A stretch of DNA of 64,000 bases from Anaerolineales bacterium UBA2317 (GTDB lineage: Bacteria > Chloroflexota > Anaerolineae > Anaerolineales > Villigracilaceae). The notes under the pieces are model-generated. The model ran no database searches and was not told the DNA's origin. It saw only the letters and a program-made list of their open reading frames with translations. The stretch is from positions 108,123 through 172,122 of the forward strand of contig DDVH01000019.1 of the NCBI GenBank assembly GCA_002345215.1, written 5' to 3'. The first letter of the stretch is position 1. Each line of letters begins with the position of its first letter. A program made the translations under genes and the position numbers. This document shows positions 1 to 8,890 of this stretch, in pieces.

Positions 1-612
1 CAACGTGTGGCGTTGGCGCGTGCCTTAGCACCCAAACCAGTTTTGGTGTTAATGGATGAACCGTTTAGCAGTCTCGATGCAGATTTGAGAACAGAAGTCC
101 GCGAACATGTGCGCCGAATTTTGAAAACGATTCAAGCCACAGTTGTTTTCGTCACACACGACCAAGAAGAAGCGTTGTACATGGGCGATAGACTCGCAGT
201 CTTGCAAAAAGGTCACTTAGAGCAAATTGGCACGCCAGAAGAAATCTTTCACGAATCAACAACAAGGTTTGTGGCTGAATTTATAGGTGATAGTGATTTT
301 CTAAAAGGCAAAATTGTTAAAGGCGGCATTCAAACCGAAATTGGATTAATCAAACAACTTGTAGATTTGCCACTCGCCACCCAAGTTGAAATCGCGCTTC
401 GACCCGATGATATAGATTTTCAGATTGATGGAAGCGGAAATAGTTTAATCATCGAACGCTTCTTTCGCGGAGCGTTCAACCTGTATCGCTTACGTTTAGA
501 CTCTGGTCAAATCCTACACGCCTTTACTGAACACACTCGTATTCTTCCAGTCGGTGCGCGTGTGCAAGCACATGTCAATACAGACCATTCGTTAAATATT
601 TTTTCTGCTTAA
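1..612 (+). CDS. ABC transporter ATP-binding protein, iron(III)-type (5'-truncated)
   Basis: C-terminal part of an ABC ATPase; the reading frame is open from base 1 (Q-R, then V-A-L-A-R-A-L), so the P-loop and the LSGGQ signature lie outside the window. Visible: Walker B with catalytic Glu (LVLMDEPFSSLD), the D-loop, the switch His in VFVTHDQEEAL, then a C-terminal TOBE-like domain (from about residue 100). The extended C-terminus and the FIGDSDFL stretch resemble the FbpC iron(III) importer ATPases more than PotA or CysA. It would couple ATP hydrolysis to import through membrane partners upstream. The next gene is a heme-type protein, which supports an iron role. Substrate assignment is inferred; the ATPase call is firm. 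Confidence 0.85.
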   Translation, partial: QRVALARALAPKPVLVLMDEPFSSLDADLRTEVREHVRRILKTIQATVVFVTHDQEEALYMGDRLAVLQKGHLEQIGTPEEIFHESTTRFVAEFIGDSDFLKGKIVKGGIQTEIGLIKQLVDLPLATQVEIALRPDDIDFQIDGSGNSLIIERFFRGAFNLYRLRLDSGQILHAFTEHTRILPVGARVQAHVNTDHSLNIFSA

Positions 613-735
613 ATTCATCAACCACGTTGAAAACTGACATCATTGAGGATTAATTCAAAGTTTATATTGATTACTAGATTTATATAGATTTGAAGCATAT
701 ACTCCGCCCATTCTATTAATGGAGAGTAAAACAAT

Positions 736-1281
736 ATGTTTCAAACCTCAGTAAATCTCAGTCCAGATATGACCGCTGAAGAACGAGTACAAGCCATTCG
801 TGAGGCATACAATCAAGACCGCTCACAAATGACCTTGATGTTGGCTCATCAATTACGAATTCAAGAAGTTGAAATTTTACGCGCCTTACAAGGTGACACT
901 GCTTACGAACTCGATTCATCTCGTTGGGAAGAAATCATCCGTGCTTTTGAATCACTTGGCGATGTAACCGTGATTGTTTCCAATGGTGCCACCACTATCG
1001 AAGTCACTGGTCAATTTGGAAAATTCTTCAACAAAGATGGCTTCTTAAACATTCGCACTGATTCGTTAGATATGCACATTCGTGGTTGGGAATTGGCTTC
1101 CGTGTTTGCTTTCAAAAAACCAAGCCACTTAGACAAACACGAATCGTTATCTTTCCAGTTTTACGATAAACGCGGAAATTCCGCTTTCAAAGTGTTCCTC
1201 AATTTTGGTGGCGTGGCGCCTTCTGCTGAATTGCAACAAAAATATACTGAATTTATTGAAACTTTTAAAAAGCCAGGATAA
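736..1281 (+). CDS. HutX/ChuX-like heme utilisation protein
   Basis: 181 residues, the size of HutX/ChuX intracellular heme carriers. Residues 75-160 match the family layout: a short strand around VTVIVSNGATTIEV, a G-K-F-F-N-K-D-G-F segment, then LDMHIRGWELASVFAF and a FQFYDKRGNSAFKVFL strand, which in the family forms the heme-binding split-barrel. The N-terminal 70 residues are helical. The start is fixed by GGAGAG nine bases upstream; a weak promoter (TTGAAG near 690, TATTAA near 714) may precede it. Members bind heme in the cytosol and pass it on or degrade it. Located just after an iron-type ABC ATPase. I recognise the fold pattern by eye only; heme binding is inferred from the family. 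Confidence 0.6.
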   Translation: MFQTSVNLSPDMTAEERVQAIREAYNQDRSQMTLMLAHQLRIQEVEILRALQGDTAYELDSSRWEEIIRAFESLGDVTVIVSNGATTIEVTGQFGKFFNKDGFLNIRTDSLDMHIRGWELASVFAFKKPSHLDKHESLSFQFYDKRGNSAFKVFLNFGGVAPSAELQQKYTEFIETFKKPG

Positions 1282-1388
1282 CATTTTCAGATTCTGCTCA
1301 TAATTCTCTAGTCAAAAACTATATAAAACTACATTGACCTGTTCGTGTTTGAAATTAAAATCACAAGCGAACTTAATTCAACACGCAA

Positions 1389-1423
1389 ACTGTTTACTGA
1401 TTACTGACCACTGAATCCTAATA
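1389..1423. repeat. Heptanucleotide tandem repeat upstream of the pucC-like gene
   Basis: Five consecutive 7-bp units beginning at 1389, 1396, 1403, 1410 and 1417: ACTGTTT, ACTGATT, ACTGACC, ACTGAAT, CCTAATA. The first four share the ACTG core. It lies 13-47 bases before the next start codon. Member of the 7-bp repeat class seen elsewhere in the window. Confidence 0.75.
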
Positions 1424-1435
1424 CTGGTAAAAACT

Positions 1436-2737
1436 ATGTTCATAAAACGTCTCCAAATCGCCCTCATCCACACAGCTGTCGCCATGACACTTGTTCCCAT
1501 CAACAGCACATTAAATCGTGTCATGATTTTTGATTTAGGAATTTCAAAAACATTATTCACTTTACTCGCGATTTTCCCCTATCTACTTGCACCCATTCAA
1601 GTTGCCATCGGCTCATTCTCAGACCGTAACCCCATCTTCGGGTATCGCCGCACACCATATATTCTAGTAGGCTTAATTCTTTGTGTTATCGGTGTAGTGG
1701 TTTCGCCACAAGTTGCCATCCTCATTCATGATAATTTCACAGTCGGCATTATCGTCGGCATTCTCGCATTCGGTGCATGGGGTATGGGCTACAACTTATC
1801 AGCCGTTTCCTATTTTTCACTCGCCACCGAAATCTCAGGTCAAAAAGGACGTGGCGCCACAATTGCGACGATGTTCTTTGTGATGGTCTTCGGTTTGATT
1901 GCGACTGGAATCACATTGAGTCGTTTAGTCCCAGAATATGATCCTGATACCTTATCGCGGGCATTTATCATCGTCGCCGCTTCTGCTCTGATTTTAGGCT
2001 TGCTCGGCATTTTCAAACTTGAGCCTCACGCCAGCATTTCCCCTGCGGCAAAGTCTGAGTCATATACCACCAAAGAAATGGTCTCTGCCATCACTGCCAA
2101 CCCAGTTGCCAAAATATTTTTCATTTACTTATTGCTCTTACTCGCCGCCATATTGAGCCAAGATGTTTTACTCGAACCATTCGGCGCACAAGCCTTTGGC
2201 ATGAGTTTAGAACAAACTTCGCGTATTGTTTCCATTAGCAGTACATTCACATTAATTGCTTTTGTAGTTGCTGGTTTCATGGAAGGGCGTGTGCAGAAAA
2301 AAGTGATTGCACAAATCGGCAACATTGGCGCATTGACAGGTTTTATCATTATTATCATCAGCGGATTACTGCAAAGCCTTTCAGCATTTTATGTTGGCAT
2401 TATTTTGTTAGGCTTCGGCACAGGGATATCTACCGTAGCAAACTTATCTTTGATGTTTGAATTAACTGTCCCAGAAAAAGTTGGCTTATATATAGGCGCA
2501 TGGGGCTTTTCAAATGGACTTTCGCGCCTGACCGGTTTGCTTATGGCGGGTGTCGTTGCGGATGTAGCAACATATTTCACTGGTAGTGCATTAAATGGGT
2601 ATTTGGTGGTATTTGGCATTGAAGCCTTGTTATTGTTAATCGCCGCAGTTTTGTTAACACGTATTGATGTTGCTAAATTCAAAAAACAAGTGGAAGAACC
2701 ATCATTTACAGATAAAATAGCTATGACGGCTGAATAA
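1436..2737 (+). CDS. PucC/BCH-family MFS transporter
   Basis: 433-residue polytopic protein with about 12 hydrophobic segments. It carries the hallmarks of the PucC/LhaA (BCH) branch of the major facilitator superfamily: G-x-x-SD-R-NPIFGYRRTPYI between helices 2 and 3, an ATEISGQKGRG loop, and SQDVLLEPFGAQAFGM in the second half. In phototrophs these proteins help assemble light-harvesting complexes and may move bacteriochlorophyll. No photosynthesis gene is visible here, and the neighbours are a heme-type protein and an iron-type ABC ATPase, so a tetrapyrrole transport role is a reasonable inference. No clear Shine-Dalgarno site precedes the ATG. Family call is firm, substrate unknown. Confidence 0.85.
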   Translation: MFIKRLQIALIHTAVAMTLVPINSTLNRVMIFDLGISKTLFTLLAIFPYLLAPIQVAIGSFSDRNPIFGYRRTPYILVGLILCVIGVVVSPQVAILIHDNFTVGIIVGILAFGAWGMGYNLSAVSYFSLATEISGQKGRGATIATMFFVMVFGLIATGITLSRLVPEYDPDTLSRAFIIVAASALILGLLGIFKLEPHASISPAAKSESYTTKEMVSAITANPVAKIFFIYLLLLLAAILSQDVLLEPFGAQAFGMSLEQTSRIVSISSTFTLIAFVVAGFMEGRVQKKVIAQIGNIGALTGFIIIIISGLLQSLSAFYVGIILLGFGTGISTVANLSLMFELTVPEKVGLYIGAWGFSNGLSRLTGLLMAGVVADVATYFTGSALNGYLVVFGIEALLLLIAAVLLTRIDVAKFKKQVEEPSFTDKIAMTAE

Positions 2738-2762
2738 ATTTTTTTGTAAATAGTGAGACACA

Positions 2763-3377
2763 ATGAACGAATGGCTTTCTTTAAGTGATGCGGCAGATAT
2801 GCTGGGAGTTCATCCTAGCACGGTAAGGCTTTGGTCTGATAAAGGGATTTTGCCGGTGCATAAAACACAGGGTGGGCATCGCAGGTATAGGCGTAATGAA
2901 ATATCGCTGTGGGCAGAATCAAGTTTCCCCTCAAGGTTTGATGCGAATCAAATCATGCAAGAAATTATGCGCAGTTTGCGAATCCAAATTTCAGAAGGAA
3001 GTTTGGAAGCCGAATCTTGGTATCAAAAATTAGATGAAGAGGCGCGTGCGCAATATCGTTTGAGTGGGCGTTCTATTTTTCATGGGTTGATGAATTATTT
3101 ATCCAGTGAAGGGGAAGATGCGGCGACGGAAGCATACGCGATTGGGTATGAATACGCTTCACGTGCCAGACGCTACAACTTGAGTTATGTGGACGCGACG
3201 TGTGCCTTTTTATTTTTTCGTAACATTTTGGTTGAAGCAGTAATAAAAACTTGTAGTGAAGCCAAAATGCCAATGATGCAAACTTCGCAGATGTATGCCA
3301 AGATGCACACATTTACAGATGGTATTTTAGTGAGTCTGTTACAAACGTATGAAACCTTGGGGAATGCTGGTCGGTAA
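2763..3377 (+). CDS. MerR/excisionase-type HTH regulator with helical sensor-like domain
   Basis: 204 residues. Residues 1-52 are a winged helix of the MerR/HTH_17 type: LSLSDAADMLGVHPSTVRLW, then the K-TQGGHRRYRRNE wing. Residues 60-200 are all helical, with A-x-x-x-GYEYA-S-x-A-R-R-x-x-LS followed by F-L-F-F-R-N-I-L-V-E-A-V. That pattern resembles the N-terminal RsbRD-type sensor domain, which suggests a one-component regulator that binds DNA and senses a signal with its C-terminal half. It starts 25 bases after the PucC-like gene on the same strand, so it is probably co-transcribed and may control that group. Ligand unknown. Confidence 0.65.
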   Translation: MNEWLSLSDAADMLGVHPSTVRLWSDKGILPVHKTQGGHRRYRRNEISLWAESSFPSRFDANQIMQEIMRSLRIQISEGSLEAESWYQKLDEEARAQYRLSGRSIFHGLMNYLSSEGEDAATEAYAIGYEYASRARRYNLSYVDATCAFLFFRNILVEAVIKTCSEAKMPMMQTSQMYAKMHTFTDGILVSLLQTYETLGNAGR

Positions 3378-3416
3378 CTGAAAATATTAACTGCATAAAA
3401 ATCATACCTGCGTTGC

Positions 3417-3445
3417 TTGCGTCATCATTCTGGCTGGTTTATACT
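3417..3445 (+). promoter_or_regulatory. Putative promoter of the kinase gene, leaderless type
   Basis: TATACT at 3440-3445 with TTGCGT at 3417-3422, spaced by 17 bases. Only seven bases separate the -10 box from the ATG at 3453, and there is no Shine-Dalgarno site, so the mRNA probably begins at or next to the start codon. Confidence 0.45.
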
Positions 3446-3452
3446 TGCGGAT

Positions 3453-4889
3453 ATGCCAATCCCTGAACAAATTGGACGTTACATTATCAAAACAGAACTC
3501 GGACGCGGAGGTATGGCAACGGTCTATCGTGCATACGACCCTAGTTTCGACCGTGAAGTGGCACTTAAGATTTTGCCACGCGAAATGTTACATGACCCGC
3601 AATTTCGTGCCCGTTTTGAAAGAGAAATTAAGTTAGTTGCTTCGTTAGAACACCCGGCAATTGTGCCTGTGTATGATGTGGGAGATATTGAAGGTCAGCC
3701 ATTTTATGTAATGCGTTATATGACGGGTGGTTCACTTTCTGATTTAATTGCGAAAGGCAAGTTCACTACTCAAGAAACAGCCGTTATTATCGGAAAAGTT
3801 GCACAAGGGTTAGCACATGCGCACCGTAAGAACATTATCCACCGTGATTTGAAACCCGATAACATTTTGTTCGATGAAAACGGTAGCCCGTTTATTTCGG
3901 ACTTTGGCATTGCCAAACTTGCTGAATCAGGTAGCAACTTGACCGGAAGCGGTGTGATTGGTACGCCTGCATATATGAGTCCAGAGCAAGCGCAAGGCAA
4001 AGACATTGACTCACGCAGTGACGTTTATGGTTTGGGTGTGATTATTTATCAAATGCTGACGGGTCATCAACCTTACAGTGCTGATACTCCGATGGGTGTG
4101 GTAGTTAAACACATCACCGAACCTGTGCCAGAAATTCTAAAAGACATGCCCGAACTGCCACCCGAAGTAGATGAATTAATCAAAACGGCAATGGCAAAAG
4201 ATAAAAATCGTCGTTATGAAAATACCATTGAGCTTGCAAAAGCATTAAACAAAATTGCATTTGGTGAAGAAGGTAACTTAACTTTTAACACCAACAGTGG
4301 AGTTACATCTCGTCTTAATTCTAATAACAATACGGTTGCTCCATCTAAAAACCGCACAGGCTTAATTGTTGTTGGCGTTGTTTTAGCCGTTGCATTGATT
4401 GGCTTTTTCTTAATCCGCAATCAACTCATGCCACCCGAGCCAGTCGTCACTGCGACTATTGTAGAAACACAACCTACATTAACAACTGTGCCGATTACTG
4501 AAACATCAGCACCTGTATTTGCGCCTGCTTGTTCTGCTGATGTAACTTTTCCTGTGCCAGAAGTACGTCTAACAGACAATCGCTGTTTGCAAAGAAGGGC
4601 TTACGCTTTATTTGCAATTCCACTTGATACAACTTTTGAAGCCCTCAATCCTGAAGCCACATGCAAAGTAGAATCAACCAGTGGAACTAGACAAGTTGTT
4701 TCTTGTAGCGGACCCAATTTTCTTGAATTAGACTTTAAAGTTTGTCAACCACCTCCATTGACAAACACAGAATTGAATCAATGCTCCACAGACTCAACAT
4801 TTGATTCAGCCAATCAATGTTGTGTAGCAATTCCACCGCAAGATGCGGGTTGTGTCATAACCGAAGTGCAAATGCGGGGCTGCGAGTAA
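3453..4889 (+). CDS. Membrane Ser/Thr protein kinase (PknB-type) with Cys-rich extracellular domain
   Basis: 478 residues from the ATG at 3453; an in-frame TTG at 3417 lies inside the promoter and is unlikely. Complete Hanks-type kinase: glycine loop GRGGMATVY (17-25), Lys39, HRDLKPDN with Asp132, DFG at 150-152 and the activation segment ending SPEQ. A single membrane segment spans about 302-321. The outer part, about 155 residues, begins with a Thr/Pro linker and continues as a cysteine-rich domain with at least ten Cys, which probably form disulphides. It lacks PASTA repeats. The arrangement suggests a receptor that senses an external signal and phosphorylates cytosolic targets. A strong terminator follows. 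Confidence 0.93.
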   Translation: MPIPEQIGRYIIKTELGRGGMATVYRAYDPSFDREVALKILPREMLHDPQFRARFEREIKLVASLEHPAIVPVYDVGDIEGQPFYVMRYMTGGSLSDLIAKGKFTTQETAVIIGKVAQGLAHAHRKNIIHRDLKPDNILFDENGSPFISDFGIAKLAESGSNLTGSGVIGTPAYMSPEQAQGKDIDSRSDVYGLGVIIYQMLTGHQPYSADTPMGVVVKHITEPVPEILKDMPELPPEVDELIKTAMAKDKNRRYENTIELAKALNKIAFGEEGNLTFNTNSGVTSRLNSNNNTVAPSKNRTGLIVVGVVLAVALIGFFLIRNQLMPPEPVVTATIVETQPTLTTVPITETSAPVFAPACSADVTFPVPEVRLTDNRCLQRRAYALFAIPLDTTFEALNPEATCKVESTSGTRQVVSCSGPNFLELDFKVCQPPPLTNTELNQCSTDSTFDSANQCCVAIPPQDAGCVITEVQMRGCE

Positions 4890-4906
4890 AAAAACAATAA
4901 AACCAC

Positions 4907-4936
4907 AAACGCGGATTCAAAAGAATCCGCGTTTTA
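4907..4936 (+). terminator. Rho-independent terminator after the kinase gene
   Basis: Perfect 12-bp stem (4907-4918 with 4923-4934), loop AAAA, then a T-rich tail. It lies between the kinase stop at 4889 and rsmI at 4966. Confidence 0.85.
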
Positions 4937-4953
4937 TTTTCAAAACAGAATGA

Positions 4954-4959
4954 TACAAT
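4954..4959 (+). promoter_or_regulatory. -10 box of rsmI, leaderless type
   Basis: TACAAT preceded by TGA (extended -10), exactly six bases before the ATG at 4966, with no Shine-Dalgarno site. Transcription would start at the first codon. Confidence 0.5.
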
Positions 4960-4965
4960 AACCAA

Positions 4966-5790
4966 ATGGGAACTTTGTATCTCGTGGCAACCCCAATTGG
5001 CAACCTTGAAGATATGAATCCGCGTGGCGTGCGAATTTTGTATGAGGCACTTCTGATTGCCGCTGAAGATACCCGCCACACAAAAATTTTGCTCGACCAT
5101 TTCAAAATCAAAACCGCATACACCAGTTATTTTGAACACAACAAAATCAACAAACTGGATTTAATCCTCGATACACTTTCACAAGGCGATGTTGCTTTGG
5201 TCTCTGATGCAGGCACACCGGCGATTAATGACCCCGGCTACGAACTCGTGAAAGCCGCGCTCGCCTCAGGCTTTGACGTTCGACCTGTTCCCGGACCCTC
5301 AGCACCGATCTCCGCTTTGACCGTCTCCGGCTTACCGACAGATTCATTTTTATATCTCGGTTATCTTCCACATAAAAAAAGTGAAAGAAAAAAATCTCTT
5401 TCAGAAATTTCTGAACAACCTTACACATTGATTTTTCTAGAATCTCCACATCGTTTAATAGATTCACTTGCAGATATTCAAGAAACATTAGGCAATCGTC
5501 AAATTTGCATTGCGCGTGAGATGACCAAAATGTACGAAGAATATTTTCGTGGAAGTGTAAGTGATGGGATTAAATATTTTGAATCCAAAGAACCACGTGG
5601 GGAATTTACACTCGTTATTGAAGGAAAGAAGAAAGAAGAAGTAGAAAAGTGGACGGAAGAAGAACTACTGAAAGCGATTAAGAAAGAATTGAAGAAAGAT
5701 AAATCCGCAAAAGAGATTTCAGTTGAGTTGGCTGAATCTAGTGGTTGGAATAAGAAAGAAATTTATAATTTAATTAACTCAATAAAATGA
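4966..5790 (+). CDS. rsmI: 16S rRNA (cytidine-1402 2'-O)-methyltransferase RsmI
   Basis: 274 residues, full family length. N-terminus LYLVATPIGNLEDMNPR is the RsmI signature; AAEDTRHT and VSDAGTPAINDPG follow, then VPGPSA and SGLPTDSFLYLGYLP, all conserved in this tetrapyrrole-methylase-fold family. The C-terminal 50 residues are Lys/Glu rich, as in other family members. The enzyme uses SAM to 2'-O-methylate C1402 of 16S rRNA in the decoding centre, in the cytosol. The stop codon overlaps the start of the next gene by four bases (ATGA). Confidence 0.95.
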   Translation: MGTLYLVATPIGNLEDMNPRGVRILYEALLIAAEDTRHTKILLDHFKIKTAYTSYFEHNKINKLDLILDTLSQGDVALVSDAGTPAINDPGYELVKAALASGFDVRPVPGPSAPISALTVSGLPTDSFLYLGYLPHKKSERKKSLSEISEQPYTLIFLESPHRLIDSLADIQETLGNRQICIAREMTKMYEEYFRGSVSDGIKYFESKEPRGEFTLVIEGKKKEEVEKWTEEELLKAIKKELKKDKSAKEISVELAESSGWNKKEIYNLINSIK

Positions 5791-7409
5791 AAAAACTACC
5801 CAAACGTCCTATTTCACATATTCTAGAAGAAGATTCCTTAAAATTTGTTAAGCGTACTTTTCCTAAAGAATGGATTGTTGAAGAAATAAAAAATGATTAC
5901 GGTGTTGACCTTGAACTAGAAATAGTTGAAAATGAAGAAGTTACAGGTGCACATTTTCTCATACAGTTAAAATCTTCAAATAGCTTAGTTATTAATAAAA
6001 AGGGATTTATTTCTCACTCCTGCAAAACCAGTACTTTACAATATTTTCTTGAAAGACCCGAGTTGTTTATTTACTTGGTTTATGATTCTATAAATGATAT
6101 AGGGTATTGGATTTGGATACAAGATTTTTTGAGAGCCCAACCTTCTCCAGACTGGAAAAAACAACAAACATTCACAATAAAAATCCCAAAAGATAATGTT
6201 TTGAATAACCTTTCAATTGAAAGCATAAAAAAACGTGTATTGAAAAATCATGAGAAAGGGAAATTAATAAATACAATTGAAACACTAGATCATCCAGGAA
6301 TTAGATATGGGGTTGAATTTAATGAAAATACTACTGTAATAAGTGCTTATTCAAAATATCCTGGTGCTGAGTTGGATTATCCTCTTAACTTTGGTCTTAC
6401 TCTAAATTTTGATGAGAGTGAAGAAGGGAAAAAAACTAAAAAGGCTTGGGAAGATGCATTTAAAAAAGGAACCAGAGCAGAAATAAAGGCACCATTTATT
6501 AAAGATTTTAAAATCCCTAAAGAACTAGATTTTGACAGCCTGCTTTTTGAAGACGAGTTTAAGCCTGACGGTCTTATAATACAGCCTTTAAAGAGGGACA
6601 GAAAGTTTCTTGCAAAAATTGAGGTTTTTAATAAGAAAGATGAACTCGTAGCAGAAGTGCCTTATATTGAGTTTAGAGAAGTACGTTATGGTAGTGACGA
6701 AGTATTAATGTCTAATGATCACCAACCAATTCCAGCAAAATTCTCTTTACTAACAAAAATTCCAGAACGAGAATGTATACTTTCCTTCCAATTAAATCAT
6801 ATGGGATGGAATGTTTCCCAAGTAAAAAGCATCATGGATCTTGAAAAATCCTTTGCATTAGGTGGGTGGTTGAATATAGTTCATTTAGATACTAATAGAG
6901 TATTAATGCGCTATGATTTTCCTGAAAATTTAATTTCTAAACCATTAGAAGTACATATTGAAGTTGCTAATCACTTGACATTTATTCAAAATATTCTAAA
7001 AACAGATTTTTTGTGGCCGGACAAAATATCTATTGAGGAATATCATCTATTAAAAGAGATAGTTGGTATCCTTAAAACAGGTGAAATTCTTAAAGGAAAC
7101 AGTGTTAATTTTGGTTTTGATAAAATTTCAGCCCAAAATCTAGCTAAATACTTTTCAAAAAATGAGAAAATGAAATTTGTTTTTGATGGAAACCATGACA
7201 GCATAATCTTATTTGATAAGGAGATAAAACTTGGTTCAACTAGAGTCTTAATAGGATCTGCAAAACCTACTGAAACTACTATGAACAGACTTTCCTCTCT
7301 AGAAACATTAAGTCATGACGAAATAGTGAAAATTGAACTGGAAGTAGATGATCCGGGTGTTATTATTCAATATTTAGAATGGCTACCTAAAAACAAAAAC
7401 GGAGAATAA
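5787..7409 (+). CDS. DUF4365 (nuclease-fold) domain protein
   Basis: 540 residues. The first 140 match DUF4365: an acidic helix near residues 14-16, NDYGVDLELEI with Asp41 and Glu43, then FLIQLKSS with Gln60 and Lys62. This reads as a PD-(D/E)XK-like active site with a Q-x-K variant. The remaining 400 residues are beta-rich and unknown to me. The gene overlaps rsmI by four bases and is visibly more AT-rich and Lys-rich than rsmI or the peptidase that follows, which suggests later insertion between two housekeeping-type genes. DUF4365 proteins often sit in defence islands; no partner gene is adjacent, so a role in defence is only a possibility. Confidence 0.7.
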   Translation: MKKLPKRPISHILEEDSLKFVKRTFPKEWIVEEIKNDYGVDLELEIVENEEVTGAHFLIQLKSSNSLVINKKGFISHSCKTSTLQYFLERPELFIYLVYDSINDIGYWIWIQDFLRAQPSPDWKKQQTFTIKIPKDNVLNNLSIESIKKRVLKNHEKGKLINTIETLDHPGIRYGVEFNENTTVISAYSKYPGAELDYPLNFGLTLNFDESEEGKKTKKAWEDAFKKGTRAEIKAPFIKDFKIPKELDFDSLLFEDEFKPDGLIIQPLKRDRKFLAKIEVFNKKDELVAEVPYIEFREVRYGSDEVLMSNDHQPIPAKFSLLTKIPERECILSFQLNHMGWNVSQVKSIMDLEKSFALGGWLNIVHLDTNRVLMRYDFPENLISKPLEVHIEVANHLTFIQNILKTDFLWPDKISIEEYHLLKEIVGILKTGEILKGNSVNFGFDKISAQNLAKYFSKNEKMKFVFDGNHDSIILFDKEIKLGSTRVLIGSAKPTETTMNRLSSLETLSHDEIVKIELEVDDPGVIIQYLEWLPKNKNGE

Positions 7410-7411
7410 CA

Positions 7412-8887
7412 ATGGCAGACGAATCAAAAAACAAAGATAAAGATGAAAAGAAAGATACCCCAAAAGATAACATTGTCACAACCAAACATTCGGTGAAAAT
7501 TGGTGGCAAGACGATTAAATACACCGTCACCACTGGGACGATGGTATTGAAAGAAGAGATTGTAGATAAAGACAAAGATGCCGAGGTTGAAAAACCACGC
7601 GCGCAAATTTTCTTTGTGGCATACACCCGTGATGACGTTAAAGATAAAGCCAAACGTCCGCTCACATTTTCCTTCAATGGTGGACCCGGTTCTTCATCTG
7701 TTTGGTTACATTTAGGTGTGTTAGGTCCAAGAAGAGTTGTGTTGACCAATGAAGGCGAAATGCCCAAGCCGCCTTTCAAATTAACGGATAATGAATTTTC
7801 TGTTTTAGATGAAACCGATTTGGTTTTCATTGACCCAATGAGTACTGGTTATAGCCGCCCGGTTGAAGGTGAAAAATCCAAAGAGTGGCATACTTTTACA
7901 AAAGATATTCAATCGGTTGGTGATTTTATTCGTTTATACACAACGCGTTACAATCGTTGGCTTTCACCAAAATTTTTAGCAGGTGAATCATATGGCACAA
8001 CACGCGCCGCAGGATTGTCCGGATATTTACAAGACCGTCATGGCATGATGTTAAACGGCTTGATGCTAATTTCTGTGGTGTTAGATTTCACCACCATAGA
8101 TTTCAACCTCAACAATGATTTGCCGTTTATTTTGTTCGTACCTGCTTATGCGGCGACTGCTTGGTATCATAAAAAATTAAACTTCAAAGGCTCGTTGAAA
8201 GATGTGATAAAAGAAGCCGAAGCATTTGCAATGGGTGAATATGCAACTGCTTTGCTCAAAGGCGCATCGTTGACTCCAGAAGAACGTGAAAACATTGTTC
8301 AAAAACTTTCACGTTATACTGGCATTTCAGAAGAATTTATTAGACGAAGCAACTTGAGAATTGAAGATAGACATTTCTTCAAAGAATTATTACGCGACCG
8401 CGGAAAAACTGTGGGTAGATTAGATAGCCGCTTCACAGGCATTGACCGTTTAGGGGTTACTGAAACTATCGAATATGACCCTCTTTTCGCCCAAGTGAAT
8501 GGACCGTATACTGCCGCGTTCAATGACTACATCCGCAGTGAATTAAAATTTGAAACGGATTCGCCTTATGAAATTTTGAGTGAAAAAGTTTGGATGAATT
8601 GGTCATATAGTTATTTCCAAAACCAATACGTCAATGTCGCCGAGACGTTACGCCAAGCCATGACGTTCAATAAATACATGAAAGTCTTTGTAGCAAATGG
8701 ATATTACGATTTAGGTACACCATACTCTGCAACCGAATATACATTTGACCATCTCGGTTTGGATGAATCATTGAGAAAAAATGTCAGTATGTATTATTAT
8801 GATTCAGGTCACATGATGTATATTCACATGCCATCATTGAAAGCGATGAGAAATGATTTGGCAAAATTTATCAAGGATGCGAGTTAA
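7412..8887 (+). CDS. S10-family serine carboxypeptidase-like hydrolase
   Basis: 491 residues with the S10 landmarks: FNGGPGSSSVWLHLG oxyanion region (about 88-103), GESYGTTR with nucleophile Ser193, ANGYYDLGTP with Asp433, and DSGHMMY with His467. The spacing fits the Ser-Asp-His triad of the alpha/beta-hydrolase fold. There is no N-terminal signal peptide: the first 20 residues are Lys/Asp rich, so the protein is probably cytosolic, unlike secreted eukaryotic members. Substrate is likely peptide C-termini, but this is untested for bacterial homologues. It begins two bases after the DUF4365 stop. A hairpin of the GTCTT family follows. Confidence 0.88.
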   Translation: MADESKNKDKDEKKDTPKDNIVTTKHSVKIGGKTIKYTVTTGTMVLKEEIVDKDKDAEVEKPRAQIFFVAYTRDDVKDKAKRPLTFSFNGGPGSSSVWLHLGVLGPRRVVLTNEGEMPKPPFKLTDNEFSVLDETDLVFIDPMSTGYSRPVEGEKSKEWHTFTKDIQSVGDFIRLYTTRYNRWLSPKFLAGESYGTTRAAGLSGYLQDRHGMMLNGLMLISVVLDFTTIDFNLNNDLPFILFVPAYAATAWYHKKLNFKGSLKDVIKEAEAFAMGEYATALLKGASLTPEERENIVQKLSRYTGISEEFIRRSNLRIEDRHFFKELLRDRGKTVGRLDSRFTGIDRLGVTETIEYDPLFAQVNGPYTAAFNDYIRSELKFETDSPYEILSEKVWMNWSYSYFQNQYVNVAETLRQAMTFNKYMKVFVANGYYDLGTPYSATEYTFDHLGLDESLRKNVSMYYYDSGHMMYIHMPSLKAMRNDLAKFIKDAS

Positions 8888-8890
8888 AAT

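Noticed and set aside
1436..2737. Photosynthesis gene cluster
   Set aside because: Only a PucC-family transporter is present; no bch, puf, crt or csm gene lies in the window.
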